A DNA stretch of 64,000 nt from an uncultured Faecalibacterium sp. (GCA_934503275.1 CAKSVD010000001.1:62001-126000), one strand, 5' to 3'. Positions 51,254-61,186 are shown, numbered from the stretch's first letter. Notes: generated from the letters alone by a model not told the origin. Numbers and translations: made by a program.

Positions 51254-52435
51254 ATGAGCATGAAAAAAATCAGCGAAGCCATCATTGGCGTGGGCGTGGA
51301 TGATACCACTATCGACCTGTTCGAGAGCCAGTATCCGGTGCCTACCGGGGTCAGCTATAATTCCTATGTCATTTTGGACGAAAAGACCACCATTCTGGAT
51401 ACGGTGGATGCCCGCGCCACTGAGCCTTGGCTGGAAAACCTTGCCGAGGCACTGGGCGGCTGCAAGCCCGCCTACCTGGTGGTCTCCCACATGGAGCCGG
51501 ACCACGGTGCCAACGTGGCAAAGCTGGCCGCGCTCTACCCGGAGATGCAGGTGGTAGGCAACGCCAAGACCTTCCAGTATATGGAGCAGTTTTTTGGCGC
51601 AGATGCCATTGCCCCGGAGCGCCGCGTGGTGGTGAAGGACGGCGAGAGCCTGAGCCTTGGCGCCCACACCCTCACCTTTGTGTTTGCTCCCATGGTGCAC
51701 TGGCCGGAGGTCATGGTCAGCTACGAGAGCAGCGAGAAGGTGCTGTTCTCTGCCGATGGCTTTGGCCGCTTTGGTGCGGTTGCAAGGTTTGACGAAAACG
51801 CCGATTGGGCCAGCGAAGCCCGCCGCTACTACCTGAACATCGTGGGTAAGTACGGCCCGCAGGTGCAGGCACTGCTCAAAAAAGCTGCGGCACTGGACAT
51901 CAAGACCATCTGCCCGCTGCACGGCCCGGTACTTACCGGTGATCTGAGCAAGTACCTGAACTACTACGATCTCTGGTCCAGCTACAAGGCCGAGGAACCG
52001 GAAAAGGTTCTGGTAGCCAGCGCCTCCATCCACGGCCACACCCGCGCCGCTGCCCACACCATGGCCGAAAAGCTGCGTGCACAGGGCGCAAAGGTGGTGG
52101 AGATGGACCTGACCCGCACCGATGTCTCCTACGCTGTTACCGAGGCCTTCCGCTGCGGCAAGATCGTGCTGGCTTGCGCCACCTACGACGGCTTCCTCTT
52201 CCCGCCGATGGAAAACCTGCTGACCCACCTCAAGACCAAAAGCTTCCAGAACCGCACCGTCGGCCTGATGGAAAACGGCACTTGGGCACCCATGGCTGCA
52301 AAGCTTATGCGTGCCGAACTGGAGAGCATGAAGAACATCACCCTTTGCGAGAACGTGGTCACTATCCGCTCTGCCGCTAACGCCGCCGCCGAGGCACAGA
52401 TGGACGCCCTTGCCGCCGAACTCGTGGCAAAGTAA
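51254..52435 (+). CDS. FprA family A-type flavodiiron protein
   Basis: A 393-residue protein with two domains. Residues 1-250 are a metallo-beta-lactamase-like diiron domain with VVSHMEPDHGANV (HxExDH), MVHWPEVMVSY, FSADGFGRFG and ICPLHGPVL ligands. Residues 255-393 are a flavodoxin domain with VASASIHGHTRAAA (FMN loop) and ATYDGFLFPPMENLL. It reduces oxygen to water or NO to nitrous oxide in anaerobes, so it is a likely oxygen defence in this strict anaerobe. It has its own promoter and terminator. Confidence 0.95.
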   Translation: MSMKKISEAIIGVGVDDTTIDLFESQYPVPTGVSYNSYVILDEKTTILDTVDARATEPWLENLAEALGGCKPAYLVVSHMEPDHGANVAKLAALYPEMQVVGNAKTFQYMEQFFGADAIAPERRVVVKDGESLSLGAHTLTFVFAPMVHWPEVMVSYESSEKVLFSADGFGRFGAVARFDENADWASEARRYYLNIVGKYGPQVQALLKKAAALDIKTICPLHGPVLTGDLSKYLNYYDLWSSYKAEEPEKVLVASASIHGHTRAAAHTMAEKLRAQGAKVVEMDLTRTDVSYAVTEAFRCGKIVLACATYDGFLFPPMENLLTHLKTKSFQNRTVGLMENGTWAPMAAKLMRAELESMKNITLCENVVTIRSAANAAAEAQMDALAAELVAK

Positions 52436-52460
52436 CGCGATATAAAATCAGTTGAACGCA

Positions 52461-52505
52461 AACACTCCCGGGTCTTTCTACAAAAAGCCCGGGAGTGTTT
52501 TTGTT
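52461..52505 (+). terminator. terminator after the flavodiiron protein gene
   Basis: AACACTCCCGGG pairs with CCCGGGAGTGTT around a CTTTCTACAAAAAG loop that also pairs, followed by TTTTG. Confidence 0.9.
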
Positions 52506-52633
52506 TCTTTGTTTGTTCCATTATCTGCTGGATTACGAGCGGAAAACACGAATTTTTACGTCATTTTTTGAAAAGAACACAAATAAAAAAAGCGGCAAAA
52601 CGAACAAACTTTGAACGTTTTGCCGCTATATTT

Positions 52634-52709
52634 TGGAGCAGGATACGGGACTCGAACCCGCCGCCTACTGCTTGGGAAGCAGTCGCTCTACCGGATGAGC
52701 TAACCCTGC
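52634..52709 (-). tRNA. tRNA-Gly (anticodon CCC)
   Basis: On the minus strand the acceptor GCAGGGT pairs with ATCCTGC (one G-T) and CCA is encoded. The anticodon arm ACTGC-TTCCCAA-GCAGT gives anticodon CCC. The T arm GCGGG-TTCGAGT-CCCGT is standard. Confidence 0.95.
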
Positions 52710-52774
52710 AAGTGCTCCATTATTGTAACAAAGCAGGGCAGGAATGTCAAGGCTTTTCCGCACGAAATTTGCGG

Positions 52775-54361
52775 TCAACTCATTTTGGCCCATGTCAGGT
52801 CCAGCACCGGGAAAAACGGGTCGAATACCAAGTCGCGCACGCCGTTCGCCAGCAGCAAACGCTTCTGCTGTGCCATCAGGGGCACTACGGTGCAGCTTTC
52901 CAGCAGCTGCTGCTCGCACTGCGTCAGCAGGGCACAGCGGGCTTTGCCGGTCTGCTGGGCGCTCAGTGCCAGTCGGTCAGCGTATACAGTATCAGCGTAG
53001 CCGGTCAGGCTGCCGCCTGTGGTGGTGAACTGCTGCAGCATCTGGTACACGCTGCCGCCCTCCGCACGGATAGGCGCAAGGGCAATGGTGTATTTCCCGG
53101 CGGCAATGCGGGCGTCAAACTCGTCCTGCTCTACCTCTTCCACCGAGAAGAACAGGGAGCACTCCTTCTGCCATGCGCTGTTGATTTGGTCGGCCAGTTC
53201 GCTCAGCCCGGCGTTCTTGGGCAGCAGCAGGGTCACGCCGGAAAAATCCGAGGTGGCCATGCCCTGCCGGGCAGCCAGATACAGGGCCTTTGGCTCCGGG
53301 ATGGCGGGCAGGGGATTCCCGGCGGTCTCGCGGTAGTCCAGCCCATCCACGGTCAACCCCTCCGGCACAAGCCCCTTTGCGGCGGCGTACAGGCCGCCGG
53401 ATGGCACATCGGCGTTTTCCCGGGCAATACCGGCCAGCGCCTGCCGCAGTTGCTGGTTCTGGAACACCGACCCCTCCGCCGCGTTGAACAGCAGCGCCCA
53501 TGTGGTGTCGGAGTAGCTTACGGTCTGTAAGCTGGTGTCCTCGCCGCTCTCATCCAGCGCGGCAGAGCATTTGTCGTCAGCAATAAGCTGGGCCGCGCTT
53601 TTGCCGCTGCCGCTGGTATCCTGCACCAGACGCAGACTGCCGACCAGCGGGCTTTCCACGGTGCGGCGCAAAAACAGGCCGTTCGTTGTCCAGTTATACA
53701 GGTAAAAGCTGCCGCTTGCCAGCGTTGTCTTGGCGGTCAGCCCGTAGGTGCCCCGGGTACTCTCAAAAAAAGCCTCGTCACAGGGGGCTGCACCGGGCAT
53801 GGCCAGCTTTGCTAAAAAGTTATCGTCCCGCTCGCTCAGCCGGAACACCAACGTCAGCGCCCCATTGGCCGAAACGCCCAGACTGCTTTCGTCCGCCAGC
53901 CCCGCCAGCACGGCGGCGCTGTTCTGGATGGCGGAAAACTCCACCGCATAGGGCGAGGCAGTATCAGCGCGGAAAATGCGCCGGAACGCAAACACAAAAT
54001 CCTCGGCGGTAATATCGTACTCTGTGGCAGCACCCTTGGCGGCTGCGTAGCGCAAGCCGTCCTTCAGGGTAAAGGTGTAGGTCAGCCCGTCCGGGGACAC
54101 CGTCCACTCCTCACAGAGTCCCGGCACAAGTTCGCCGTCCGGGTCCTTGCGCACCAGCGTGCCGTACAGGTTCTCACAGGCGATGACATCCGACGCACCG
54201 GAAGCCACCTGCGGGTCCAGATTTGCAGGGATGCTGTCCACGAACCATGTAAAGCTGGCAGAGTTCGTGGAACTGCCGCAGCCGGTCAGGGCAAAAAGAA
54301 ACGCAGCAGCCAGTACCGCTGCGGTAAAACGCAACCATCGTTTCAAAAAGAATAACCTCAT
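52775..54361 (-). CDS. ABC transporter solute-binding lipoprotein, family 5 (peptide type)
   Basis: A protein of about 528 residues. A hydrophobic signal ends FALTGCGSS, a lipobox. Segments ANLDPQVASGASDVIACENLYGTLV, LVPGLCEEWTVSPDGLTYTFTLKDGLRY and DITAEDFVFAFRRIF are those of OppA/DppA-type binding proteins. It should bind oligopeptides or similar solutes for an ABC importer, but no permease or ATPase genes are adjacent. The start is uncertain: ATG 54361 has no good ribosome binding site, whereas TTG 54346 has TGAGGT 8 bases upstream and gives a compact signal peptide. Confidence 0.88.
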   Translation of the reverse strand: MRLFFLKRWLRFTAAVLAAAFLFALTGCGSSTNSASFTWFVDSIPANLDPQVASGASDVIACENLYGTLVRKDPDGELVPGLCEEWTVSPDGLTYTFTLKDGLRYAAAKGAATEYDITAEDFVFAFRRIFRADTASPYAVEFSAIQNSAAVLAGLADESSLGVSANGALTLVFRLSERDDNFLAKLAMPGAAPCDEAFFESTRGTYGLTAKTTLASGSFYLYNWTTNGLFLRRTVESPLVGSLRLVQDTSGSGKSAAQLIADDKCSAALDESGEDTSLQTVSYSDTTWALLFNAAEGSVFQNQQLRQALAGIARENADVPSGGLYAAAKGLVPEGLTVDGLDYRETAGNPLPAIPEPKALYLAARQGMATSDFSGVTLLLPKNAGLSELADQINSAWQKECSLFFSVEEVEQDEFDARIAAGKYTIALAPIRAEGGSVYQMLQQFTTTGGSLTGYADTVYADRLALSAQQTGKARCALLTQCEQQLLESCTVVPLMAQQKRLLLANGVRDLVFDPFFPVLDLTWAKMS

Positions 54362-54490
54362 TCCGTTCATCTTCGCGCAGAGACGGCAAAAAACGCTCTG
54401 CAACGACAAGTGTAGCAGAAAGCAGCAGAAAAAACAATTGCCTTTTTGTGAATTTACCGGGCTTTTTGAAGCAGACTGTGCGGTTTTCCG

Positions 54491-54519
54491 TTGCCAATTG
54501 CGCGCAAATGGACTATAAT
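54491..54519 (+). promoter_or_regulatory. promoter of murD
   Basis: TTGCCA, 17 bp and TATAAT, about 78 bp upstream of the murD start. Confidence 0.75.
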
Positions 54520-54596
54520 GGTACAGTGAAGTGATCCCCGCGCTGCCCGTGCGGCGCGGTGTTATACCATGATCCTATAGAGGAGGAACTGTTTTT

Positions 54597-56000
54597 ATGC
54601 AGAAAGATCAGCAGAAGCTTGCCCAGCTTATTCAGGGCAAAAAGGTCGCCTTTATCGGCGCAGGCGTCAGCCACAAGACCCTCATCAAGGAGTTTGTGGA
54701 ACTGGGCGCTCATGTGACCCTGTGCGACCAGAAAAAGAGCGTGGAGGACTTTGGCGATTACGCCGCCACCATCCGGGAACTGGGCATTGACCTGAGCCTT
54801 GGCGAAAACTATCTGGACGGCTTCAAGGGACAGGATATCATCATGCGCACCCCGGGCTTTGTGGGCTACTTTGAAAAACCCCTGCAGGATGCCATGGCCG
54901 CCGGTACCATGGTCACCAGTGAGGTGGAACTGTTCTTCGATTTTTGCCCCTGCGAGATCGTGGCCGTGACCGGCTCGGACGGCAAGACCACCACCACCAC
55001 CCTCATCTCCAAGTTCTACGAGGCCGCAGGCCGCAAGGTGCATTTGGGCGGCAACATCGGCGCAGCCCTGCTGCCCATGCTGCCGGAGGTGTCCCCGGAG
55101 GATGTGGCTGTGGTGGAACTTTCCAGCTTTCAGCTGATCAGTATGCACACAAGCCCCAACATTGCCGTGGTCACCAATGTGACCCCGAACCATCTGGATC
55201 ACCACAAGGATATGCAGGAATACATTGATGCCAAGCGCAATATCCTGCTGTACCAGAAGCAGCCCTGCCGTGCCGTGCTGGGCTATGAAAACGAGATCAG
55301 CCGCTCCATGCAGGCAGACTGCAAGGGCAAGCAGGTTTGGTTCACCCGCCTGCATGATACCGACAACGGTGCTTTCCTGCGCAAGGAGGATGGGATGCTC
55401 TGCATGGCCGAGGATGGCGTCGTGACCCCCTTCCTTGCCCAGAAGGACGTCAAGCTGCGCGGCCTGCACAACATTGAAAACCTGCTGGCTGCCGCCGCTG
55501 CCGTGTGGGGCGAGGTGCCCGTAGAGGCCATCCGTCAGGTGGGCAGCACCTTCACTGGCGTGGAGCACCGCATCGAGCCGGTGCGTACCTTGGACGGCGT
55601 GCTGTACTATAACGATTCCATCGGCACCAGCCCCACCCGCACCATTGCCGGTCTGCGCAGTTTTGACCGTAAGGTCATCCTCATCGCGGGCGGCTACGAT
55701 AAGCACATCCCCTACGAGCCGCTGGCACCGGAGATCATCGCCCATGTCAAGGACTTGGTGCTGATGGGTGCCACCGGCCCCCGTATCGAGCAGGCTGTGC
55801 GGGAGTGCCCCGGCTTTGACGAGGCCGCTCTGCCCATCCGGCACGCAGACAATATGCAGCACGCCGTAGAATTGGCGCGTGCCGCCGCAAAGCCCGGCGA
55901 TATCATCATTCTGTCCCCGGCAAGTGCCTCCTTTGACCTGTACCCCAACTTTGAGGTGCGCGGCCGCGAGTTCAAAAAGATCGTCAACGCGCTCAAGTGA
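54597..56000 (+). CDS. murD: UDP-N-acetylmuramoylalanine--D-glutamate ligase
   Basis: A 467-residue Mur ligase. KKVAFIGAGVSHKTLIKEF opens the N-terminal Rossmann domain. VAVTGSDGKTTTTTLI is the ATP-binding loop. VVELSSFQL, NVTPNHLDHHKDM and YYNDSIGTSPTRTIAGL are MurD segments. It adds D-glutamate to UDP-MurNAc-L-alanine in the cytoplasm. GAGGAGGAA lies 8 bases before the ATG. It stands outside the usual mra/mur cluster, here followed by an overlapping GNAT gene. Confidence 0.96.
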   Translation: MQKDQQKLAQLIQGKKVAFIGAGVSHKTLIKEFVELGAHVTLCDQKKSVEDFGDYAATIRELGIDLSLGENYLDGFKGQDIIMRTPGFVGYFEKPLQDAMAAGTMVTSEVELFFDFCPCEIVAVTGSDGKTTTTTLISKFYEAAGRKVHLGGNIGAALLPMLPEVSPEDVAVVELSSFQLISMHTSPNIAVVTNVTPNHLDHHKDMQEYIDAKRNILLYQKQPCRAVLGYENEISRSMQADCKGKQVWFTRLHDTDNGAFLRKEDGMLCMAEDGVVTPFLAQKDVKLRGLHNIENLLAAAAAVWGEVPVEAIRQVGSTFTGVEHRIEPVRTLDGVLYYNDSIGTSPTRTIAGLRSFDRKVILIAGGYDKHIPYEPLAPEIIAHVKDLVLMGATGPRIEQAVRECPGFDEAALPIRHADNMQHAVELARAAAKPGDIIILSPASASFDLYPNFEVRGREFKKIVNALK

Positions 56001-56758
56001 TCGCACAGGTAAAGGATGCAAAGCGCTACACCCGGTTCGCAAATGCCTGCCGGAGTTTGCCGGTGCTGGACGCTCTGCTGCCGCTGGATTGTACGCTCTT
56101 TCGCAAAAGTCAGCCGTGGCGGTTCTACGCGGGCCCTACGCTGGCGCTGGAGCTTTCCGGCAGCACGGCATGGCTGGCCGGGCACGCAAACCCTGCAGAA
56201 CTGGCAAGCTTTCTGTCCTTCTGCGGGTGCAAGAGCGCCATTCTGGACGAGACTGTCTGCCCGCCGCCGGACGGCTGGCACAAGGCAGAAACGCTCACCG
56301 TGTTCGGTCTGCCGCAGGCTGGGTCGCTGCCCCTGCCCGCTGTGGACGAAGCTTTGTGGGCGCAGCTGACCCTCTGCCGGAAAGCGCCCGCCGCCCGGGT
56401 GGCAGCAGCGCTTTACCCCGCAGATTCTGCCCGGCAGGCGGATTTTTACTCGGAACTGTGTACAAAACGCAGCCGGGGCAGGGCAGTGGCATGGACATTG
56501 GAGCAGGGGAGTACCGTCATCTGCACCGTGGGTGCTTATGCCCTGTGCAACGGGCAAGCCTACATGGCCTGCGGGCAGACCGCAGAGCCGCTGCGGGGCA
56601 AGGGTATCGGCGGGCGGCTCATTGTGGAAATGGCAAACAGCCTTGCCGCCGAGAGCCTGCGCCCGGTGTTCCTCTGCGCACCGGAGCGGGTGCGGTTTTA
56701 TACCCGTCTCGGCTTTGCAAAGCTGGCCGAGTACGCCCGCTATGTGCCCGAAAAATAA
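55997..56758 (+). CDS. GNAT family protein
   Basis: A 253-residue protein whose GTG start overlaps the murD stop (GTGA). The C-terminal half is a GNAT domain: YMACGQTAEPLRGKGIGGRLIVEMANSL with the acetyl-CoA loop RGKGIGG, and VRFYTRLGFAKL. The N-terminal half resembles no family I can name. The substrate is unknown. Coupling to murD suggests, without proving, an envelope-related role. Confidence 0.82.
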   Translation: MIAQVKDAKRYTRFANACRSLPVLDALLPLDCTLFRKSQPWRFYAGPTLALELSGSTAWLAGHANPAELASFLSFCGCKSAILDETVCPPPDGWHKAETLTVFGLPQAGSLPLPAVDEALWAQLTLCRKAPAARVAAALYPADSARQADFYSELCTKRSRGRAVAWTLEQGSTVICTVGAYALCNGQAYMACGQTAEPLRGKGIGGRLIVEMANSLAAESLRPVFLCAPERVRFYTRLGFAKLAEYARYVPEK

Positions 56759-56776
56759 GAAAGCTTTTTGCGCAAA

Positions 56777-56809
56777 ATGCCAGTTCTCCCGAAAGGAAGA
56801 ACTGGCATT
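56777..56809. repeat. inverted repeat upstream of the PLP enzyme gene
   Basis: AATGCCAGTTCT and AGAACTGGCATT form a 12-bp perfect stem with a CCCGAAAGGA loop. No T run follows. It may be a leader hairpin or an mRNA stabiliser. Confidence 0.5.
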
Positions 56810-56862
56810 GCAACGCAAAGGCTCAAAAAGCAAAAATAACAGGAAGGAACTATCACGTTATA

Positions 56863-58131
56863 ATGTCGATTCTGAACCACTTTTTTGATTATAAGCCCGA
56901 GGTGCTGGCGCTGGACGAAAAGGCCATGGAACTGTGCCAGCCCTATTTCCGTCAGATGGAGGAAATCCGGGATTTCAACCAGCTGAAGATGCTCAAGGCC
57001 TTTGCCGATACCCAGATGTCCTCTACCGATATGCTGGGCACCACCGGCTACGGCCTGTGGGATACCGGCCGCGCCAAGCTGGAGCAGATCTTTGCGCAGG
57101 TCATGGGCGCAGAGGATGCGCTGGTGCGCAGCCAGTTCCAGAGCGGCACCCACACACTGGCGGTGGCATTGTTCGGTCTGCTGCGGGCAGGGGACACCCT
57201 GCTGGCCGCCACCGGCCGTCCCTACGATACGCTGGAGGGTGTCATCGGTCTGGACGGCAAGGGCAAGGGCACTGGTACCCTGATGGACTACGGCGTGAAC
57301 TATGACGAAGCCCCCCTCAAGCCCGACTTCACCCCGGACTATGATCTGATCGCTAAAAAGGCTCCCGGCGCAAAGGTATGCCATATCCAGCGCAGCCGCG
57401 GCTATTTACAGCGCAACGCCTTTGATCTGGCTACCATCCGCAAAATTGCCGTTACCGCCCGCGCTGCAAACCCGGAGATCATCATCTTTGTGGATAACTG
57501 CTACGGCGAGTTCACCCAGACGCAGGAGCCCTGTCAGGTGGGCGCGGATATCGCAGTGGGCAGCCTGATCAAGAACCCCGGCGGCGGCATTGCACCCACC
57601 GGCGGCTACATCGTGGGACGCAAGGATCTGGTGGAACTGTGTGCTTACCGCCTGAACGCCCCCGGCCTTGGCAAGGAACTGGGCTGCACACTGGAGACCC
57701 CCCGGGATATGTATCTGGGCTTCTACTACGCCCCCGGCGTGGTGTGCGAGGCTATCAAGACGGCCATCTACGCCCAGTGTATGCTGGAACTGCTGGGCAA
57801 AAAGCCCATCCCGCGCTACTGCGAGGATCACAACGATATCGTCACCTGCTTTGATGCCGGTACGGCAGAGGCGCTTATTGGCTTCTGTCAGGGCATTCAG
57901 GCCGCCAGTCCCGTGGACAGCTACGCCGCCCCGGAACCCAGCCCGGAGCCGGGCTACACCGATGAGGTGGTCATGGCCAGCGGCAGCTTTACGCAGGGCA
58001 GCACCATCGAGCTTTCCTGCGACGGCCCTCTGCGCGCCCCCTATACCTGCTACCTGCAGGGCGGTTTGAACTTTGCCGCCAGCCGCGCCGGTGTGCTGCT
58101 GGCTGTCCAGAAAGCATATTTTAAAGAATGA
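56863..58131 (+). CDS. methionine gamma-lyase family / aluminium-resistance type PLP protein
   Basis: A 422-residue PLP-fold protein. MLGTTGYGLWDTGRAKLEQIFAQVMGAEDALVRSQFQSGTH is the characteristic opening. IFVDNCYGEFT holds the PLP-binding aspartate, and GSLIKNPGGGIAPTGGY the lysine. The family (YnbB-like, annotated as aluminium resistance or methionine gamma-lyase-like) is common in Firmicutes with no settled reaction. AGGAAGG lies 13 bases before ATG 56863, a rather long spacing. Confidence 0.88.
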   Translation: MSILNHFFDYKPEVLALDEKAMELCQPYFRQMEEIRDFNQLKMLKAFADTQMSSTDMLGTTGYGLWDTGRAKLEQIFAQVMGAEDALVRSQFQSGTHTLAVALFGLLRAGDTLLAATGRPYDTLEGVIGLDGKGKGTGTLMDYGVNYDEAPLKPDFTPDYDLIAKKAPGAKVCHIQRSRGYLQRNAFDLATIRKIAVTARAANPEIIIFVDNCYGEFTQTQEPCQVGADIAVGSLIKNPGGGIAPTGGYIVGRKDLVELCAYRLNAPGLGKELGCTLETPRDMYLGFYYAPGVVCEAIKTAIYAQCMLELLGKKPIPRYCEDHNDIVTCFDAGTAEALIGFCQGIQAASPVDSYAAPEPSPEPGYTDEVVMASGSFTQGSTIELSCDGPLRAPYTCYLQGGLNFAASRAGVLLAVQKAYFKE

Positions 58132-58171
58132 TCCCTGCTCTGCGGGCAAGGCGCAGTATTATAACCAAAAC

Positions 58172-58210
58172 AAAAAGGAGTTATCGCACACGCTGCGATA
58201 ACTCCTTTTT
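58172..58210. terminator. bidirectional terminator between the PLP enzyme gene and mgsA
   Basis: AAAAAGGAGTTATCGCA and its perfect complement form a 17-bp stem with loop CACGC and T runs on both strands, between convergent genes. Confidence 0.9.
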
Positions 58211-58233
58211 CCCTCTATACACAATATCAACGC

Positions 58234-58674
58234 TTACACGGCACAGGCCTGCACCACGGGGAGCGGCTCGATCAAAGCCGGGTGCATCCCCTCGCGATAG
58301 TCCAGATCTCCCTGATCCAGACCACGCAGCAGCACCTCTGCGGTAGCAATGTTGGTGGCAATGGGTACGCTGTGCATATCGCACAAGCGCAGCAGATTCT
58401 GCTCGGTCAGGCTGGCGGCATCGGCCTTCAGCGGGTCGCGGAAGAACAGCACCAGATCCACTTCATCGCAGGCAACGCGGGAGGTGATCTGCTGCACACC
58501 GCCCAGCTTGCCGGAAAGGTAGCAGTGCACCGGCAAGCCGGTGGTCTGCGCAAGCATCCGGCCGGTGGTACCGGTGGCGATAACATTATTGCGGGAAAGA
58601 ATGGCACTGTAAGCGGTACAGAACTGCAGAGCCAGTTCTTTGCGGGAATCATGGGCAAGAATTGCAATCGTCAT
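58234..58674 (-). CDS. mgsA: methylglyoxal synthase
   Basis: A 146-residue protein beginning TIAILAHDSRKELALQFC, with ATGTTGRML, GGVQQI, LVLFFRDPL with the catalytic-site aspartate region, and IATNIATAEVLL. It converts dihydroxyacetone phosphate to methylglyoxal, a by-pass of lower glycolysis when phosphate is short. AAAGGAG precedes the ATG. It is transcribed alone from a strong promoter. Confidence 0.95.
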   Translation of the reverse strand: MTIAILAHDSRKELALQFCTAYSAILSRNNVIATGTTGRMLAQTTGLPVHCYLSGKLGGVQQITSRVACDEVDLVLFFRDPLKADAASLTEQNLLRLCDMHSVPIATNIATAEVLLRGLDQGDLDYREGMHPALIEPLPVVQACAV

Positions 58675-58781
58675 AGGATGCTCTCTCCTTTACTTATTTT
58701 TACATAGCACTGAATGTGATGCACGAATTTTTTGAAGTCCTGTGAAACGGAAGTGAAATCGATATCAAATCTTACACTATA

Positions 58782-58810
58782 GTTTTACCGCACGGAAAAC
58801 ACTCTGTCAA
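58782..58810 (-). promoter_or_regulatory. promoter of mgsA
   Basis: On the minus strand TTGACA, 17 bp and TAAAAC, leaving a leader of about 100 nucleotides. Confidence 0.7.
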
Positions 58811-58983
58811 GAGAATATTTTGCTTTTTTAACCTATAAAAACATAAAAGTAGTACTTTTACATTGTGAGAAACGGCAAATTCTTGGATACATAACGCTAT
58901 CCAAGAATGCCTATTTTCTGGGAAAAGTGAAATTTTTTTCAGCTTTCATATTCGCTTTAAAATACAGTCCATCCCGGTAAAAC
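58811..58983. other. AT-rich spacer with no gene
   Basis: With the mgsA leader and the proA terminator it makes about 440 bases without a gene. Apart from the mgsA promoter and the terminator I see nothing in it. Confidence 0.6.
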
Positions 58984-59018
58984 AAAAATACAGGCCGAAG
59001 CATCTTGCGTCGGCCTGT
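58984..59018 (-). terminator. terminator of the proCBA operon
   Basis: On the minus strand ACAGGCCGA pairs with TCGGCCTGT, followed by ATTTTTGTTTT, about 100 bp beyond the proA stop. Confidence 0.75.
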
Positions 59019-59115
59019 ACAGGAAATTTTTTTCAACTATAAAAAACTTGCTCTGCCGCGCCCGCAGGCCGGACAGAATTGTAAAAAAATTATGAAGAAG
59101 CCGGGGCAGGGGAAC

Positions 59116-60378
59116 TCACCGGATCTGCCCGTCACCATGGATGACATACTTGTAGCTGCAAAGTTCCTCCAAGCCCATGGGGCCCCGGGCGTGCAGTTTC
59201 TGGGTAGAAATGCCCATCTCGCAGCCCAGACCAAACTCGCCGCCATCGGTAAAGCGGGTGGAACAGTTCACATACACGGCGGCGCTGTCCACCGCTGCGG
59301 TGAACCGGTCGGCGTCTGCCTGCGTCTGGGTCAGAATGGCCTCGCTGTGGCCGGTGGAGTGCTGCGCAATGTGGGCAATGGCCTCGTCTACACTGTCCAC
59401 CACCTTGACGGCAAGGATGTAGTCCAGAAACTCGGTGTCAAAGTCCGCAAGGCCGGCGGGCGTGCCGGGAATAATGGCGGCAGCGCGTGTGTCCAGACGC
59501 AGTTCTACCGGCAGCTTGCCTGCAGCCACGCGGTCGGGGCCAAGACGCTGTGCAAGCTTAGGCAGAAACTCCTGCGCAATGGCAGAGTGCACCAGACACA
59601 CCTCCTCGGCGTTGCACACGCTGGGGCGGCTGGCCTTGGCATTTTCGATAATGTCCAGCGCCTTGGCCTGATCGGCGGTGCCGTCCACAAAAATGTGGCA
59701 GATGCCGGTACCGGTCTGGATGCAGGGCACCTTGGCGTTTTCCACACAGGCGCGAATCAGCCCTGCGCCGCCCCGGGGGATCAGCAGATCCACATAGCCC
59801 ACGGCGGTCATCAGGGCGTTGGCGGAGGCGTGGGTGGTGTCCTCGATCAGGCAGACCGCATTTTCCGGCAGACCGTTCTCCCGCAGCCCCTGCCGCAGTG
59901 CCTGCACAATGGCGTTGGTGCTGCGCCATGCCTCCTTGCCGCAGCGCAGGATGCAGGCGTTGCCGCTCTTGATGGCAAGGGCGGCGGCATCGCTGGTCAC
60001 GTTGGGACGGCTCTCGTAGATGATGGCGATCACGCCCATGGGCACGGCGGTCTTTTCGATCACCAGCCCGTTGGGACGCTCCACCCGCTTCAGCACCCGG
60101 CCCACTGGGTCGGGCAGGGCGGCAACCTCTTCAATGCCCTTTGCCATGGCGCGGATGCGCTCTTCGGTCAGGGCAAGACGATCCAGCATCACCTCGCTGA
60201 TATGTCCCTTGGCGGCGGCCATATCGTCGGCGTTGGCGGCAAGAATGGCCGTCATGCTTGCGGGGCTGCACAGCTGCGCAGCCATACTGTGCAGTGCCTG
60301 TGCGCGGCTGGCGCTGTCAGCCAGTGCCAGCGCAGCCTTTGCTCCGCGGGCGGCTTCCAGAATTTCCTGCGTAGTCAT
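59116..60378 (-). CDS. proA: glutamate-5-semialdehyde dehydrogenase (gamma-glutamyl phosphate reductase)
   Basis: A 420-residue protein of the aldehyde dehydrogenase superfamily. [38 protein letters not shown] and [17 protein letters not shown], with the catalytic cysteine, are ProA signatures. It reduces gamma-glutamyl phosphate with NADPH in proline synthesis. It is the last gene of proC-proB-proA, with 3 bp between it and proB. Confidence 0.96.
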   Translation of the reverse strand: MTTQEILEAARGAKAALALADSASRAQALHSMAAQLCSPASMTAILAANADDMAAAKGHISEVMLDRLALTEERIRAMAKGIEEVAALPDPVGRVLKRVERPNGLVIEKTAVPMGVIAIIYESRPNVTSDAAALAIKSGNACILRCGKEAWRSTNAIVQALRQGLRENGLPENAVCLIEDTTHASANALMTAVGYVDLLIPRGGAGLIRACVENAKVPCIQTGTGICHIFVDGTADQAKALDIIENAKASRPSVCNAEEVCLVHSAIAQEFLPKLAQRLGPDRVAAGKLPVELRLDTRAAAIIPGTPAGLADFDTEFLDYILAVKVVDSVDEAIAHIAQHSTGHSEAILTQTQADADRFTAAVDSAAVYVNCSTRFTDGGEFGLGCEMGISTQKLHARGPMGLEELCSYKYVIHGDGQIR

Positions 60379-60381
60379 AGG

Positions 60382-61179
60382 TCAGACCTCCTGTGTGGAC
60401 AGTGCGGGCTGCTTGTGCCCGGCAAAGCGGGTGCCGATGGACTTGCCCGCAGCGATATCATACAGTAGCTCCGGGTGTGCGCCGTTGGCAATGACCATAT
60501 CCGCGCCGCTGCCGGTCACCATGCGGGCAGCCCGCAGCTTGGTTGCCATACCGCCGGTGCCAAGCGCCGAGCCCGCACCGTCTGCCAGTGCCATCACCTC
60601 CGGGGTGATCTCCTCCACCAGTGGGATAAGCGCCGCATCCGGATGGGTGTGGGGGTTCGCAGTGTACAGGCCGTCGATGTCGCTCAGTAGCACCAGCAGA
60701 TCGGCCTTGCAGCAGCAGGCCACAATAGCAGCCAGCGTGTCATTGTCGCCAATGGAGGTGATCTCATCGGTGGCAACACTGTCGTTTTCATTGATGATGG
60801 GCAGTGCACCCAGTTCCAGCAGGCGGGTCAAAGTGTTCTGGATGTTCACCCGGCGCTCGGTGTGCTCCACATCCACGCCGGTAAGCAGGATCTGCGCTAC
60901 CGTGTGATCGTAGGCACTGAACAGCCGGTCGTAGGTGTACATCAACTCACACTGGCCCACGGCAGCGCAGGCCTGCTTGGTGGTGGTATCCTTGGGGCGT
61001 GCTGGCAGCGAAAGCTTGCCCACGCCCATACCAATGGCGCCGGAGGACACCAGAATGACCTCGTGCCCCTCGTTCTTTAAATCACTCAATACCTTGACCA
61101 GTTCCTCTGCATGGCGGATGTTCAGCCGCCCGGTGGGGTATGCCAATGTGGAGGTGCCCACTTTCACAACAATGCGCAT
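60382..61179 (-). CDS. proB: glutamate 5-kinase (short form without PUA domain)
   Basis: A 265-residue amino acid kinase. MRIVVKVGTSTLAYPTGRLN opens the fold. LVSSGAIGMGVG, INENDSVATDEI, FGDND-like IGDNDTLAAIVA and GTGGMATKL mark ProB. The C-terminal PUA domain of E. coli ProB (367 residues) is absent, as in many Firmicutes. It phosphorylates glutamate as the first step of proline synthesis. ATG 61179 is chosen because the family N-terminus begins there and GGAAAGGG lies upstream. Confidence 0.95.
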   Translation of the reverse strand: MRIVVKVGTSTLAYPTGRLNIRHAEELVKVLSDLKNEGHEVILVSSGAIGMGVGKLSLPARPKDTTTKQACAAVGQCELMYTYDRLFSAYDHTVAQILLTGVDVEHTERRVNIQNTLTRLLELGALPIINENDSVATDEITSIGDNDTLAAIVACCCKADLLVLLSDIDGLYTANPHTHPDAALIPLVEEITPEVMALADGAGSALGTGGMATKLRAARMVTGSGADMVIANGAHPELLYDIAAGKSIGTRFAGHKQPALSTQEV

Positions 61180-61186
61180 GATTCCG

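Noticed and set aside
56777..56809. Hairpin before the PLP enzyme gene as a SAM-type riboswitch
   Set aside because: Only one stem is visible, with none of the conserved SAM or T-box core elements.
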